The notes beneath the pieces are model-generated. The model was given only the letters and a program-made list of their open reading frames with translations, ran no database searches and had not been told where the DNA came from. Position numbers and translations under genes: made by a program. Shown here piece by piece: positions 1 to 13,883 of a DNA stretch of 64,000 bases. Source of the DNA: Lota lota (Eukaryota; Chordata; Actinopteri; Gadiformes; Lotidae); NCBI GenBank assembly GCA_026745465.1, contig JACYXH010000205.1, positions 944,501-1,008,500 of the forward strand, in the 5' to 3' direction. Position 1 is the first letter of the stretch; each line of letters opens with the position of its first letter.

Positions 1-462
1 AATACTCATCTCTTACTGTGCATATTCATATGTTGATATTCTTTTTTGTTATGCAGATATTGAACCAGGATTTACACAAATGTTACGTGTTTTACATATT
101 TACACATCAGTGATCAATTATGCATCAATAACACCACTGGCAAGAGACCAAAGTAGATCTATAGATTCAAGCTGGATCAATTTGAGTCGGCCTACATCTG
201 GCTCAGGGCCTAAGTCCCTGGTCCCACTTCATTGCCTGGGACATTATTGATAAAAACAAATGCTACTGCCCACATTTGACCTCTGAGCAGCCAATAGCAA
301 GTGGGTTAGTTTAACAGCTGAATTTGCAATGACACCGTTTACCGGTTAGTACAACCTGTTTTGTATGTTTAGTCTTATATCCTCCAATATTTCCAACATG
401 ATCTGTGTGCCACTTCCTCCAGAAGTTAGATGATTTCCCGTAAGGTCCTTGTGTAATTGTGA

Positions 463-1173
463 TCAAGTAGATCCTCCATATAAGTCCCTGAAGCACTTGA
501 GATGTTGAAGGTAGTTAGGATCTGCATCAACCAGTCCAACCGATAGGATTTTAGCTAACAAGTGTAGATCCTCTTCGTTTAAATCCCTCTGCTGAAATTA
601 AAAGATGTTTGTGTTTGTGTCAGTTATGAACATGAATAATTGCAACACCTTATTTGCTGGGCTTCTTACCTTTCTGTTGTTGACCAAGTTATAATCTGAT
701 TTGCCTTTTACCTGTGATGTGGAAAGAACTATTATACTCAACAGATTACAAGTTCTTGCTTTTAGAAACTGGTAGGTTTAACATCCTGTTTTTAATTATC
801 TTCCTCTGGATTTCTTGCCCCGGTTATTGTTAATTTTCTACTATTTGCCTTGCATTGCACATGAATATTTGTTGTATAAGGTAGGCCTATATATTAAGCT
901 CTCACAAAAACATTTAACAATTTTAAATCAGTTAATCATCTATGTTTAGGCCAACTATATGCAGGGTCAACTGCTCATCATTGAAAGACAAACACAAATT
1001 ACATTGAGTTACATAAATGTTACAGAACACCATCTTCACTCCTTACCGGCTTCAGGCCGTTTTTAAAGCACATAATGATGAAAAGGAGACCAGTGATGAT
1101 CTGAGGAAGACAGGGAAAACAGTGGCCATAAGGCTTTGTATTGACTCACAATTTAATACTGATTTAGAGAGAG

Positions 1174-1245
<72 letters not shown>

Positions 1246-2742
1246 AAGACAGAGCAAGAGGAAAGGAACAAAATAATAATAAAATCACTAGTACTTACTG
1301 CTAGCAGGTAAAGCATTTGTGTTCTTCTCGCCTCTCTACCCGTGAAGGAACTGTGACTGGAGGTACTGACACAGTTGGGAAACGACACGCAGGAAGAACC
1401 AGAAATACAGGACACGCTGCATTTCAGTCGCCTCCATTTCTACAGCTTAAAGATGTCATGATAAAACAAGTGACGAAGGCTATTACGCAAATACACATAT
1501 GTCTTTGTGAACTGTTATAAAAACAAAAATGACGAGGGCCGGATTGTTCCATGAACAACACAAAAAGTTGCATATTGACGCACTTGTGAAAAGATTATCT
1601 ACAGAATGAATTTGCATATAATACTATTACTGATAAGGCCTACTACATTTCAGAAGTGCAACCTCCTGTCTCTCAAGGGTGAAAGGTTTTTGATCAATCC
1701 TATTAAATGAACTAATGAATTCAGAGGACACAGCAGAATGGGCATATTTAATTCACGAACCTGTCCATGAACTTAACATTGTTTCATACAATTTTATTGA
1801 TTTACTGGCTCCACTAGATGAAGCCAGAGATTATATTACATTTGTATCGAGGAAAGGACCATAATGTTTCTTGAATGGACATGCATTTAGGATAGACAAA
1901 GTTTATTTCCCACAGATCCTGATATATATTTAAATGTAGCCTATGTTAATGTAAAGTTCAAGTAAACAATCAAATACAGCCTAAAGATTCGAAAGATCAT
2001 TGTAAATATTCACAACACATAACTAGTTGCAATATGTTACAGACTACTTGGTTTTACAAATAAAGTATGCTTCTTTTTATCATGGCCAGTGCAAAGTAAA
2101 AATTATTAAAGTAAATTCAATTATGATTAATTCAAATGAATACGTTTTCCAGGGGTAAATAGCTCAAGCCACAGCGGCCTTCAAATAAACGTCTTAAATT
2201 AAAACTGATAATTAGCCAAATCTAGAACTTGGACGTTGGTTCGCCAAGCTTCGCGACTTTTCTTCACTTCTGTCAAGTATTTGCAGCAGTGTCATTACTT
2301 CTGTAGCACATTAGTTGTACCTTCAAAATAAAAGCGGTCAAAAATAGATACGGAAATATTTATACATTTCTATTATTTCAATAATGACGACTTGTATTAA
2401 GACGAATGGTTGTGACAGTTTTTATTTATCTTGACCAGTAATTATTAATACAAACCTTGAATGTAGAACCTTTACTGTAACCCGGAGATGAACACAATGC
2501 ACGCGTGTGTCAGCTTTCTCTCTAGCTTGACGTGTGTCTTGCTGCACTTGTGCCAGTTGCTGTTGACAGGACACCAAAGCTCGAGTCTCCAATTCAGGCG
2601 TTAGATCGTTAATGGCTTTACGCACTGAAGCCAGGGCGAATATTATCTCAGATCTAGCATAACATGTTCTGCTGTTGTTCGCTGGGGCTAACTCGTGACG
2701 TGAGAGTGAACACAGCAGTTTGACTGTGGCAAGACATGCCAT
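463..2742 (-). CDS. Unrecognised five-exon gene, predicted single-pass membrane protein (~210 aa)
   Basis: I do not recognise this gene. Exons on the minus strand, 5' to 3': 2476-2742, 1299-1439, 1047-1100, 670-711 and 463-591. All have GT donors and AG acceptors and every junction is phase 0, giving 89+47+18+14+42 codons and a TGA stop. Residues 1-89 look helical and charged (ALASVRKAINDL, QQQLAQVQQDTRQAREKAD). Exon 2 is Ser/Cys-rich. The join of exons 2 and 3 makes one continuous hydrophobic segment (QMLYLLA|IITGLLFIIMCF, about residues 129-147). A charged tail follows (QRDLNEEDLHLLAKILSVGL, DADPNYLQHLKCFRDLY). A membrane helix formed only after splicing, with uniform phase, argues for a real gene. 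Exon 2 is the least certain and exon 1 could have another start. It is divergent from HERC4. The intron between exons 2 and 3 holds a CA/CG repeat. No function is assigned. Confidence 0.45.
1176..1246. repeat. (CA)n-(CG)n-(CA)n alternating purine-pyrimidine tract
   Basis: About 70 bases alternate purine and pyrimidine without interruption: a CA block, a CG/CGCG core near 1209-1222, then CA again. It lies in an intron of the unrecognised minus-strand gene. Such mixed tracts can adopt left-handed DNA under supercoiling, which is known for the class but not shown here. Confidence 0.95.
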
Positions 2743-3340
2743 TAAGCTGTAGACAGCTAATGTTAGCTAGCTGTTTTAACCCGCTTGGCTTAACTACTGC
2801 AACAGGTAATGTTCACGTACGACCTGCTTTTACAAGGGACTCGCTATCACCGCTTAGTGAATTTAGGTAGCACATGTTCACTTCACTGGGCTGGTGTTGA
2901 GGGCTGTTGTTGTTGTTGTTGTTGTAATGGCGCTGGATAATGATTAAGCTAACTAAGACCACTGTACTAGGTACAGCGAAGTGAAATATGTCTGGAAGAA
3001 TGGGCTGTTGAGATTTGGTACAAGTGACAACATGCTTTTAGTGGCCTTTAGCACAAGCAACGTGTTTGTTAGCTATGGGTGGTTCAGTAACGATGAGCAG
3101 TCATACCATGAGATCAATTCAACTGTTTTTTTTATAGTGAGAATTCATTATCGCTTGTTATTATGATGGTAACATGTCATACAGCCTAATGCTACATAGC
3201 AGAACAACAGCCACTGTTGATCTTTTGCGACAACAAAATACACATCCAGTTTTTACGTGCATAAGCCACATAAAGTGTGTATTTTCTTTCCAGAGAATCG
3301 GATATCCGGTTGGTGTGGCTAGCCAACGGACAGAACGACA
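2743..3340. promoter_or_regulatory. Divergent promoter and 5' leader shared by the unrecognised gene and HERC4
   Basis: The start codon of the minus-strand gene (2742) and the HERC4 start (3341) are 598 bases apart and face away from each other. A splice donor (AACAG|GTAATG) at 2805/2806 and an acceptor (TTTCCAG) ending at 3293 suggest a non-coding first HERC4 exon ending at 2805, an intron of 2806-3293, and a second exon that starts at 3294 with 47 leader bases before the ATG. A short (GTT)n run sits near 2904-2925. No TATA box is evident. Confidence 0.5.
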
Positions 3341-6300
3341 ATGCTGTGTTGGGGAAATGCTTCCTATGGGCAATTGGGTTTGGGTGGAATTGACGAGGAG
3401 ATAGTCATAGAGCCTCGTAAATGTGACTTCTTTCACGGGAAGCAGGTGCGTGACGTAGCCTGTGGCCGAAAACACACAACCTTTTTACTGGAAGATGGGA
3501 CTGTTTACACATGTGGCTGCAATGACCTGGGTCAGCTAGGACACGATAAGTCTCGAAAGAAGCCAGGTTGGTTGAAACAATGAAACCTGTAGTTACAAAA
3601 TTAAGTGATCATTTCATTTTGGCTAAGATGTGTGTTGTCTATTAGAACAGGTAGTGGCCTTGGATGCACAGAACATTGTGGCAGTGTCCTGTGGAGAGTC
3701 CCATACGCTTGCGTTGAATGACAAGGGACAGGTTTTCTCCTGGGGTCTGGGCTCTGATGGGCAACTGGGTCTTAATAACTTTGAAGAATTTGTCCGTGTG
3801 CCAAGGTAATCCCATTTGTTCTTTTTGGCATAAAGCCATTGCCATGTTTTGTTTGCTCCTTTATCACTGTACACAAAAAAAGTTTATCTGAGACATAATT
3901 TTATAATAATACAAATTATTGTTATTTTTAATCTTTTAAAATTCAAGAAACATCAAGAGCTTATCAGACGTACAAATTACTCAGGTGGCCTGTGGATTCT
4001 GGCATTCCCACGCTATTTCAAAAGGTAAGATTTACACCATAAGGTTATTTTCTCCTGTATAATTATAATTGGCTGACTCATGTTTATTCTCTCTATCTTC
4101 CTTACATTATGTTTTATGTCTAGCGGGCCAAGTCTTTTCCTGGGGTCAGAATCGATATGGACAGCTGGGGCTTGGAACGGACGGGCAAGGCCTTCCCACA
4201 CCCCAACACTTGCAGTCTTTACAGGGCATTCCCTTTTCCCAGGTCACGGCAGGAGGCGCACACAGTTTTGCCCTAACACAGTCTGGAGCCGTGTTTGGTT
4301 GGGGCCGCAACAAGTTCGGACAACTGGGCCTTAACGATAACAATAGTATGAGTGCAAACCAAACCACTTACAATATTGTCACAATCTAAAGGCACGTGAC
4401 GAGTGAATCAATAGGATTTTTTTATGACCAAACTAATATTCTAAAGGTTGGTTTCAGATCGACATAGCCCGACCTTGCTGAAGTCCCTGAGGTCCCAGAG
4501 GGTCATATACATTTGCTGTGGAGAGGACCACACGGCCGCACTGACCAAGGTAAGCACTACTCTTGTTTGGTAGCAGTGTGTCGTCTTCAGTGAGACTGAG
4601 TGAAAAGTTTGCCATATTTGTATATGGTTTGTAAATGGTTCTGTAAAGTTGTATATCGGTGATAGTTGTTTCACATTTTTTTACATAAGTGTACCTAGTG
4701 GAGGATGGATTTCTCCTGATTATGCCAGATTAATAAATTGGTTGTAATCTTTAAAGAAAGTCCCCTCTTTCTTCTCCCATAACCAAGCTAAGGTGTTACA
4801 TAATGCAATCCTTTCATACCTGTAACATAACAAGTGTTGTGTTGGATTACAGGAAGGAGGTGTGTTTACGTTTGGAGCAGGAGGTTATGGACAACTTGGA
4901 CACAATTCTACGAATCATGAGATTAACCCTAGGAAAGTGTTTGAGCTGATGGGAAATGAAGTCACACAGATTGCATGCGGAAGGTAAAATCCCAATCATG
5001 CGTTTCATATGCATGTTCCTACATGAGCTATTCCTGCACATTTGTGGTCATTGCCTGAGTCATGAGTTCAGCAGAAATAGTCGGTAAACAACCAGAGCAG
5101 CATACAATAAAAGTAGGGGTGTATGATTAAGATTCATTCTCGATTCTTATCTCCTATGATTCTGAGTTGATTCACAACTTCTTAATATTATTTTAAAAAG
5201 AAACTTCACTTTTGTATTTGGTTTGCTTTTGTGTGTTGACATTATTGCAATCAGTTGATACAACTTTTTCAATATAAAAACGACAATCTTTTGCATGTTT
5301 TTCATGCCATAATTTGCCACATCGCCTTTCTTAGCGCACAGCCGACTGGGATAGATCCTGAAACTAGCACCCCTATGTACTAAATCATAGAATACAATTT
5401 GAATCGGGAATTGTTTTGAACCGAGAATCATTTTTTAATCGAATCGTGACCTTAAGAATCGAAATCGGATTGAATCGTGAGATGCCGAAAGTTTCACACC
5501 CTTAATTGAAAGCCTGTGAAATAAATCAAACAAATAAAGCCGTAAAAAGTGTGTTTTCGTCTTCGCCTCTTCAAGGCAACACACTCTGGCGTTCATTCCT
5601 TCCACTGGGAAGATGGACTCATTTGGCCTCGGAGGAAACGGGCAACTTGGGACACGCTCCACTTGCAACAGGAAAAGCCCGGCCCCTGTAAAGGGTTCCT
5701 GGGCAGACACGAACGGCCCAACCTCCACAGATGAAGGTGATTACATTGATTAATGGTAAACCATCCCGCCACGGTCAGGTGAATTAGTTGAAGAGGTTGG
5801 TGCATGCACTTAAATTAACTGGAGCTCCAGGCATAGCGGTAATTGGTTGGTTTTTAATCTGTTTGTTTATTTTGTTTTGCAGGCACAAAGCAGACCTACT
5901 GTGTCAAGAGGATCTATGCAGGGGGGGACCAGAGCTTCGCTCACTATTACTCTCCTGATATGTACAACAATTTTACAGCTGTATGTTCATTATCTTAATA
6001 TGATTCATATGTTTATAAATGTGTCATAGACCTATAGACTCTATAAGTGTATTTGTATATATTCATACATCCTAGGACCAAAAGAGCCCAAACAATGTGA
6101 GGATAAAGGATGGGAGTACGACAATTTGCACACTGACCCCTCAGCTAATACAAAAATGGCTGACTATGTCACCTGGAAGACTCCCACAAGAGACCTCCAA
6201 GTAAGACTGTCCCCCTTCGTCAAACAGACCTCACCTGTTTTACTCGGCTAACCCAATGTTACAAACTATGTCATTGTGGTTCCATTCTAAGAATGTTCTT

Positions 6301-9300
6301 CTTTGATTTAAATATCTAACCTCCTATAGTGAAATTGACCTGGTGTTCTCCTCAGCAAGTTGCCTCAATGGATCCTTTTTGGCTGCAAGGTAATCACATT
6401 CATATACATTTTTAAATAATGTAGTTCAGTATGTTGCTGAACATTTCGATACATATATAAATGTAGTAAAGTAATAAAGTAAAGTTAGTGTGCTTGATTC
6501 TGAGAGGATTTGAATTTACAAACCGTTGTTTCTGCTGATGACAAATGCCTCTGTTCTCCACAGCCATCCGGACCACTACAACACCAGCAGTAAATGTTCT
6601 GGGGTGGATATGAACATGGCCCGGCTCCTGTATCACAAACTGATCCAGCCAGACCACCCAGAATTAGCTCAGCAGGTGAGCTCGGACTAATGCATGCTTT
6701 TTAGTTTGGGTTATTCATTTTATTACCCTGTTGTTTTTTGTCCCCTATTTCGAGGACTCCTTTCATCCTCTGTATTAACATACATTAGCATAGCGATGCA
6801 TACCTCAACATTAAGTAAGTAATTGGTTTTTATTTCTTTCTCGGGCAGAGAGGCTCTACAAGGGAGTGGCTAGCTCTAAAAGGAAAGGGGGGAAAATTAT
6901 GTTAAGTGAAATCATGGATTACCAAAAACAGAGTTTATATTGCTAGAACTAATAATAGTAATGATAATAATAATGGAACAAATGTCCAAAACCCAGAAAA
7001 TGACCCATCATTGCCTCCTCCAAGCAATACACTATTTAAATCCTGCACACTTGTGAATTACACACAAGTATAATATGGTTTATGGTTAAGTTAGCAAAAC
7101 AAGTGGATTACATGCATTTTCATTGTAGACTGTAGAGGCAATCAGATGTAGAGCATTGAAAAAACCATTTAAGGAGTCTGGTTACTCGCTGTACGTCAAC
7201 AGCCTCGTTCCCCTCTCCTGTCCTATCAGATCGCAGCGAGCCTCGAGAAGAACCTGATCCCCAGGTTAAGCTGCTCTCCCCCGGACATCGAGGCCCTTAG
7301 GCTCTACCTGACCCTGCCTGAGTGTCCTCTCTTCAGGGACCCCAGCACATACGTCACCCTGGCCATCCCATTCGCAAAGGCCCTCATCAGCCTGAAAGAC
7401 GCACCGCTGAAGGTCCTGGGTAGGTCCACGGAAATGTTTGGCTTTTGTTCTTTCTTCACTGACTTTCTTTGTACCTTTTGCTAACAGCAATCTCAAGCAC
7501 TGTTTTTGTGTTTTTATTCCAGGTAACTGGTGGTCAACCCTAGAGCCCACTGTCTTCCAGAGGCTGGTGGGGCTGTACAAGGAGGTGGTGGTGTATCTGT
7601 TGAAGATGCACAAAGTGGGCATCCCCCAATCGGAGCAAAGGATCTTCACCTGCTTCCTGCACACGTCACTCCGGCTCCTGGAGATCCTGCACGCGGTGGG
7701 CGTCAAAACAAATCTGCATTCATACTGTGTATGACTGGTGTATCCTGTGTTTAGCAGCACCCTATCTTTAGAAAATGAATGATGTTTTACATTACTCTCA
7801 GGTCAGCGAGAGGGCGGGACACATCATCCAGTATGATAAGTTCTATATCCATGAGTTGGATGACTTGATAGACATCAGAAATGACTATGTGACGTGGATC
7901 CAGCAGCAGATGTTTCCTCAGGTGAGACTTTTTATAACTAATACTTTTATAACACTAGGGCAGTGCCCATTCAAAATGTGCACTTTCGGAACGGGCCGAT
8001 TGCTTGGACTCCGGTATTGCTGCTTGCAGCGTTTTCAAGAACCGCTCATCCAAACAACTTCCCACTCGACACTGCACTTACTTGGATCCTCAGCAATACA
8101 CCCGCCACTGTGAGGTCGATCAGATGAATGGTTGTCGAGAAAATTGAAGGACAGATGGACATACATACATACATACATACATACATACATACATACATAC
8201 ATACATACATACATACATACATACATACATACATAGACACTTTCCATTTTGTAAGGTTTACCATTACATTGTAACCTGTCACTTACCTATTTCGTGTCCA
8301 TGTTTAATTTATAGCCTGAACAGTTAGATGGTATATTTCACCATAACATGTCATTTTATGTCCACGATTCATTTTCATGACTGATGTCTTTGTGTCTCGT
8401 ATCCACAGGGTCACGAGGGCTCGGTCACCCTGTGCAGATATCCTTTTGTATTTGACGCCCAGGCCAAGACCACCCTGCTTCAGACCGATGCCGTCATACA
8501 AATGCAGGTAACCAACTTTACCTGTAAGACTTGTAGTAGTAGTTTTTGCTGTAGTACCACGAGTGAGATGATGGCTATGGTTCATTTGTGGTGCATGCTG
8601 TTACTAGATGGCAGTGGACCAGGCCCAGAGGCAGAATTACAGCTCCATGTTCCTGCCAGTGGTGGAGTCCGTGAACCCCTGTCTCATCCTCATCGTCCGG
8701 AGGGAAAACATTGTGGAGGACACCATGGAGGTCCTGCGGAAGTCCAAGAACGTGGACTACAAGAAGCCACTGAAGGTGCGATAGGGAGTGACTTGAGTAA
8801 TAATGGTCAAGTGTGTTTCTGACTCATCTAAAAGTTACAACAGCTAACTTTATGTGTTATTTGTATGAATTACAGTTCAGTTAGAAGTACTTTGAATTAT
8901 ATATATTTTTTATATTAAGCATAATCAAAAGTAAGTCCCATTCATGCTGCTGTTAAGGCAATATGATGCAATCTGTATTTTAGGGCTGAGCCCGAATATT
9001 CTGATTTTCGTTCGTTAGGTGGTATTCAGTATTCGGATATTAATTTTGTTTTGATGAACATTTTTAAATACAATATACTACTATGCATATTTGGGGACTG
9101 CAGGTAGAAGGCTAGGCTACATTTCGTCGGAATATCCCAGTGATAAAATATATAAGAAGCTTTGCCGTAACCAAGTCGAACTCGGACTGATGAGTGGATC
9201 CGAAAGCCACTGACGGGATATTGTTATTATGCTATTTTGCATTATTTAAAATTGAACCACTTTAGAAAACGATCACTTGATAAAAACGTGATTCTGCAGC

Positions 9301-11642
9301 AGTGGTCTCCACCTGCTACATTTACAGGCAGTGAATGATATACACTGTGAATGGACTTTTTTTCTTTCTTCACCGAATATTTGGATATTCGTTTGACAAC
9401 CTAAGGAATATCCGAAGCTTGAAATTATGTATTTGGGCCAGCCCTAGTGTATTGTGGTAACATCAATGTGATGATTGCATTTCTGATCGGGTTCTCATGG
9501 CAGGTCATCTTCGTCGGAGAAGAGGCGGTCGACGCGGGCGGTGTAAGAAAAGAGTTCTTCCTTCTCATCATGAGGGAGCTGCTGGATCCTAAGTACGGAA
9601 TGTTTCGTTACCACGAGGAGTCCAGGCTCATTTGGTTCTCAAATAAGGTAAACATTTGAAAACCAAAGCGAGATCTGGCTATAATGTATGTGATGTCTTG
9701 ATTTAGACTACCAGAATAGATTGACATAATTGATTTCATTAGTAACTGATACACCAACTCTGTACACAAAAACATGCACATCCTTGAAGAGTATGGTTCC
9801 TTGCAGACGTTTGAGGACATTGACCTGTTCCACCTCATCGGTGTCATCTGTGGCCTCGCCATCTACAATCTGACTATCGTGGAACTAAATTTCCCAGTGG
9901 CCCTTTACAAGAAGCTGCTGAAAAGGAGCCCAACGCTGGATGACCTGAAGGAGCTGATGCCGGATGTGGGAAGGTAAGGTCACAGAACTAGCCCTTGTTT
10001 GTGGACTTTTTCTTACGACACCTTTTGTCAAAATGTAACCATGATCCTCTTTTTTGGGCCTTGGCATTCTGCTGATGTTAGAGAGGACAGTATTCGTAAT
10101 GCATCCATTCTCTTATTTCCCTTTACACCAGGAGTCTGCAGCATCTCCTGGACTACACAGAAGATGACCTTGAGGACACGTTCTGTCTAAACTTCACTGT
10201 AGGTTAAATGCCTAGACAGACAGTGAAAGTATTATAGAGCATGCGCTTTACAGATGGGTATTTCTTGAACCCCGATTGAAAATGGCAAACTCACTACTTT
10301 TCAGGTCACAGAGGAAAACTTTGGTGCAACTGAAGTATTGGAACTTGTGCCCAATGGGGAGGATATCAATGTTAATAAATCGAACAGGTAAAGGCCCATA
10401 CTTTGCACTCTTTCTATTTGCTAAAGGTCTACAGTGCAAATGGACATAGAAGTGTAGAAAAGTCCTGTTATAATTGTCTTAATTTTAATTGTCATTAAAA
10501 ATGCCTTTATTAGACTGTTCCTATTTTGTAAATGCTGATTTACTGCCATCTAAATTACTTCAGTTTAATCTCTTCTGGATAATAAGAATAATAGCACAAG
10601 AATTTCACTCTCCAGAAAAAACATGCTAAATTGTTATACATGTTTGACAATAACTCACTTAGACTTTGATCCAGTCTATTTGGCCAGTGATTCATTCATT
10701 GCACTATGGTTATATCCTCTTCTGTTCACAGGCACGATTTTGTCCAGACGTATGTGGACTACGTGTTCAACAGGTCGGTAGCCCCGCTGTTTGAGTCCTT
10801 CCATGCTGGGTTCCACAAAGTGTGTGGTGGGAAGGTCCTGGAGCTCTTCCAGCCCAATGAACTCCAAGCCATGGTCATTGGCAACACCAACTACGACTGG
10901 AAAGAACTTGAAAGGGTATCAAACACAACTTATGCTTTTTTTTTTTTTTTTTACATAAAAATAGAAACTGACGCTCTTGACTTTTTTATTTTTTTACATA
11001 TATATATCTACGATTGAGTTTATTGCTGTAAATTGTTTGAATAGTTTTATAGTACAGTACTTGGCGTGGTTTCTTTTATGTAGGTTAAATTGCCTTTTTA
11101 AAATGATGTGTATCAAAGGCAAGCAAAGAACTAACCAATATGAGTAAATTCATCAGACTCACTTTTCTTCCTTTCTCAACCTCCACAACCTCACTCAAAA
11201 ATGAGTGTATATTTGTATTTATTCTACTTTCAGACGACTGAATACAAAGGCGAATACTGGGCAGAACACCCTACCATCAAGTTTTTTTGGGAAGTATTCC
11301 ACAATCTACCATTGGAAAAGAAGAAACAGTTTTTATGTAAGTACTACTATAGACCTAACACAAGAGTTCTAGCATCTGTTAGTCTGTTTGGCACTGTATG
11401 AATACCAACACCACATGCATTCTTTGTATACAGTATTTCTCACAGGAAGTGACCGCATACCTATTCTGGGTATGAAGAGCCTGAAGCTGGTGATCCAGCC
11501 TACCGGTGGAGGAGAGCATTACCTGCCAGTCGCACACACCTGCTTTAACCTGCTGGACTTGCCCAAGTACCCCAGCATACAGACTCTCCGCGACAAGCTC
11601 CTTCAGGCTATCGATCAAAACCAAGGCTTCAACCTCGCCTGA
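3341..11642 (+). CDS. herc4: HERC4, RCC1-repeat and HECT-domain E3 ubiquitin ligase
   Basis: E3 ligase that accepts ubiquitin from an E2 on a HECT cysteine. Exons: 3341-3566, 3646-3805, 3948-4025, 4124-4345, 4458-4549, 4853-4983, 5576-5736, 5883-5980, 6076-6200, 6330-6389, 6564-6675, 7230-7419, 7523-7695, 7802-7921, 8409-8507, 8608-8775, 9504-9647, 9807-9973, 10132-10198, 10305-10387, 10732-10915, 11234-11336, 11434-11642. The N-terminus ([20 protein letters not shown]) opens a seven-bladed RCC1 propeller (repeated GQLG motifs, about residues 1-370). A linker follows, then a HECT domain from about residue 730. The catalytic cysteine lies in VAHTCFNLL, 32 residues before the C-terminus. With one surplus base removed in exon 3 the protein is 1056 aa; human HERC4 is 1057. 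As written, exon 3 carries one extra A (see findings). HERC3 is excluded by the closer match to HERC4. Confidence 0.96.
5114..5504. mobile_element. Small non-autonomous hAT-like MITE in a HERC4 intron
   Basis: The element opens TAGGGGTGTATGA and closes TTTCACACCCTTA, imperfect terminal inverted repeats. The interior has GATTCNNGATTCT-like runs repeated in inverse orientation (AATCGAATCGTGA, GAATCGTGAG). The flanking octamers AATAAAAG and ATTGAAAG match at six of eight positions, consistent with the 8-bp target duplication of hAT elements. There is no coding capacity. It lies between HERC4 exons 6 and 7. Confidence 0.6.
8156..8234. repeat. (ATAC)n tetranucleotide microsatellite
   Basis: About 19 tandem ATAC/CATA units in the HERC4 intron between exons 14 and 15. 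The apparent Met-Tyr-Val-Cys reading frames here are products of the repeat. Confidence 0.97.
8981..9446. mobile_element. hAT-like MITE (466 bp) in a HERC4 intron
   Basis: The ends are inverted repeats: TAGGGCTGAGCCCGAAT at the left and ATTTGGGCCAGCCCTA at the right. Subterminal copies of GAATATTCGGATATT-type sequence also face each other. Flanking octamers CTGTATTT and GTGTATTG match at six of eight positions, as expected for a degraded 8-bp hAT target duplication. There is no open frame. It lies between HERC4 exons 16 and 17. Confidence 0.65.
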
Positions 11643-12640
11643 TGAAGGACAAAGCTTTAGAATCCAAGGCTTGCTCAGACCTTTGTATTGGGCTGTCCCC
11701 TGCTGTACAAGGAAAACATTGCAGGGGGAGGCACATTTACCCACTTTATGCTTATGAGAGGGAACCTTTAAGTGAAGCTTCAATTGCATAGTGCAGAAGG
11801 TTTTTGCATTTTCTTTCTTTCACTCCTGCAGTAAGTATTTTGATGCTTGCCTACATTGAGTTTCAAGCAACTATACATACTTTGATGATTTCATTGTAGA
11901 TATACTTTAATTCACATGTGGATAAGAATAGTTTGATGATGTTGGTATATACTTTGACACAGAAGCGCTCTTTTTAGGTATGACATAAACCCTACTGTGA
12001 CGATTGTTAACCACACAGTGTGGACATGTATACTTAATACTTATGCTTGCTGGATTTTCTTGGCTATAAGACTGAATTAAACAAGCCACAAATAATAGTG
12101 TGGCCATTGAAATGTAGTATTTTGTTTGTTATTTAAAACTGCTAAGAATGCTTAATCACATCTTACCACTGCCACCAGTTAATTATTACGTTGTCCAAAT
12201 ATTCCTCATCAGCCATATGATGTGAAGTACAGTGTTAAAAGAGGCCCACCATTAAAGGTATGCTCATGTGCTCCCAACCACTTCTAATTTGATGCTTTGT
12301 CGTTGATATTTATGCATACATTTGACCTAAAGTCCTGATGTATACCTCCCCTTTTCCAGCAGCACGGTGAAAAGGCTTTCCCACATTTCAGGTAACATGT
12401 TGATTCATGAAATTTCTATTTTACCGCCATGCCTCAATAGCATTCGATTGACATGAAGGCTTTCCCACCTTTTGTAGTTTAGGTCCAATAGCTCCAACAA
12501 CAACAAAACTAAACCATAGGCTTATTCCAACATTCAGGTTTACATTTTAATGAAGGGGGAACTACAAAGACACACTTGGCATGGTTTAAGTGGTAAAGTA
12601 TAAGGAGACTGGAGATCGTCCCTGGTTTGACGCTGATGTT
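11643..12640 (+). other. HERC4 3' UTR and convergent HERC4/COX5B interval
   Basis: No coding exon is visible. HERC4 transcription probably ends near an ATTAAA at 12076-12081. On the minus strand an ATTAAA (plus-strand 12546-12551) lies about 90 bases past the COX5B stop and is a good candidate poly(A) signal for its short 3' UTR. Confidence 0.5.

Positions 12641-13883
<1,243 letters not shown>

Noticed and set aside
7266..7760. 164-codon minus-strand open frame
   Set aside because: Antisense shadow of HERC4 exons 12 and 13.
8156..8234. Possible CRISPR-like array
   Set aside because: A simple 4-base microsatellite in a eukaryotic intron, with no spacers.
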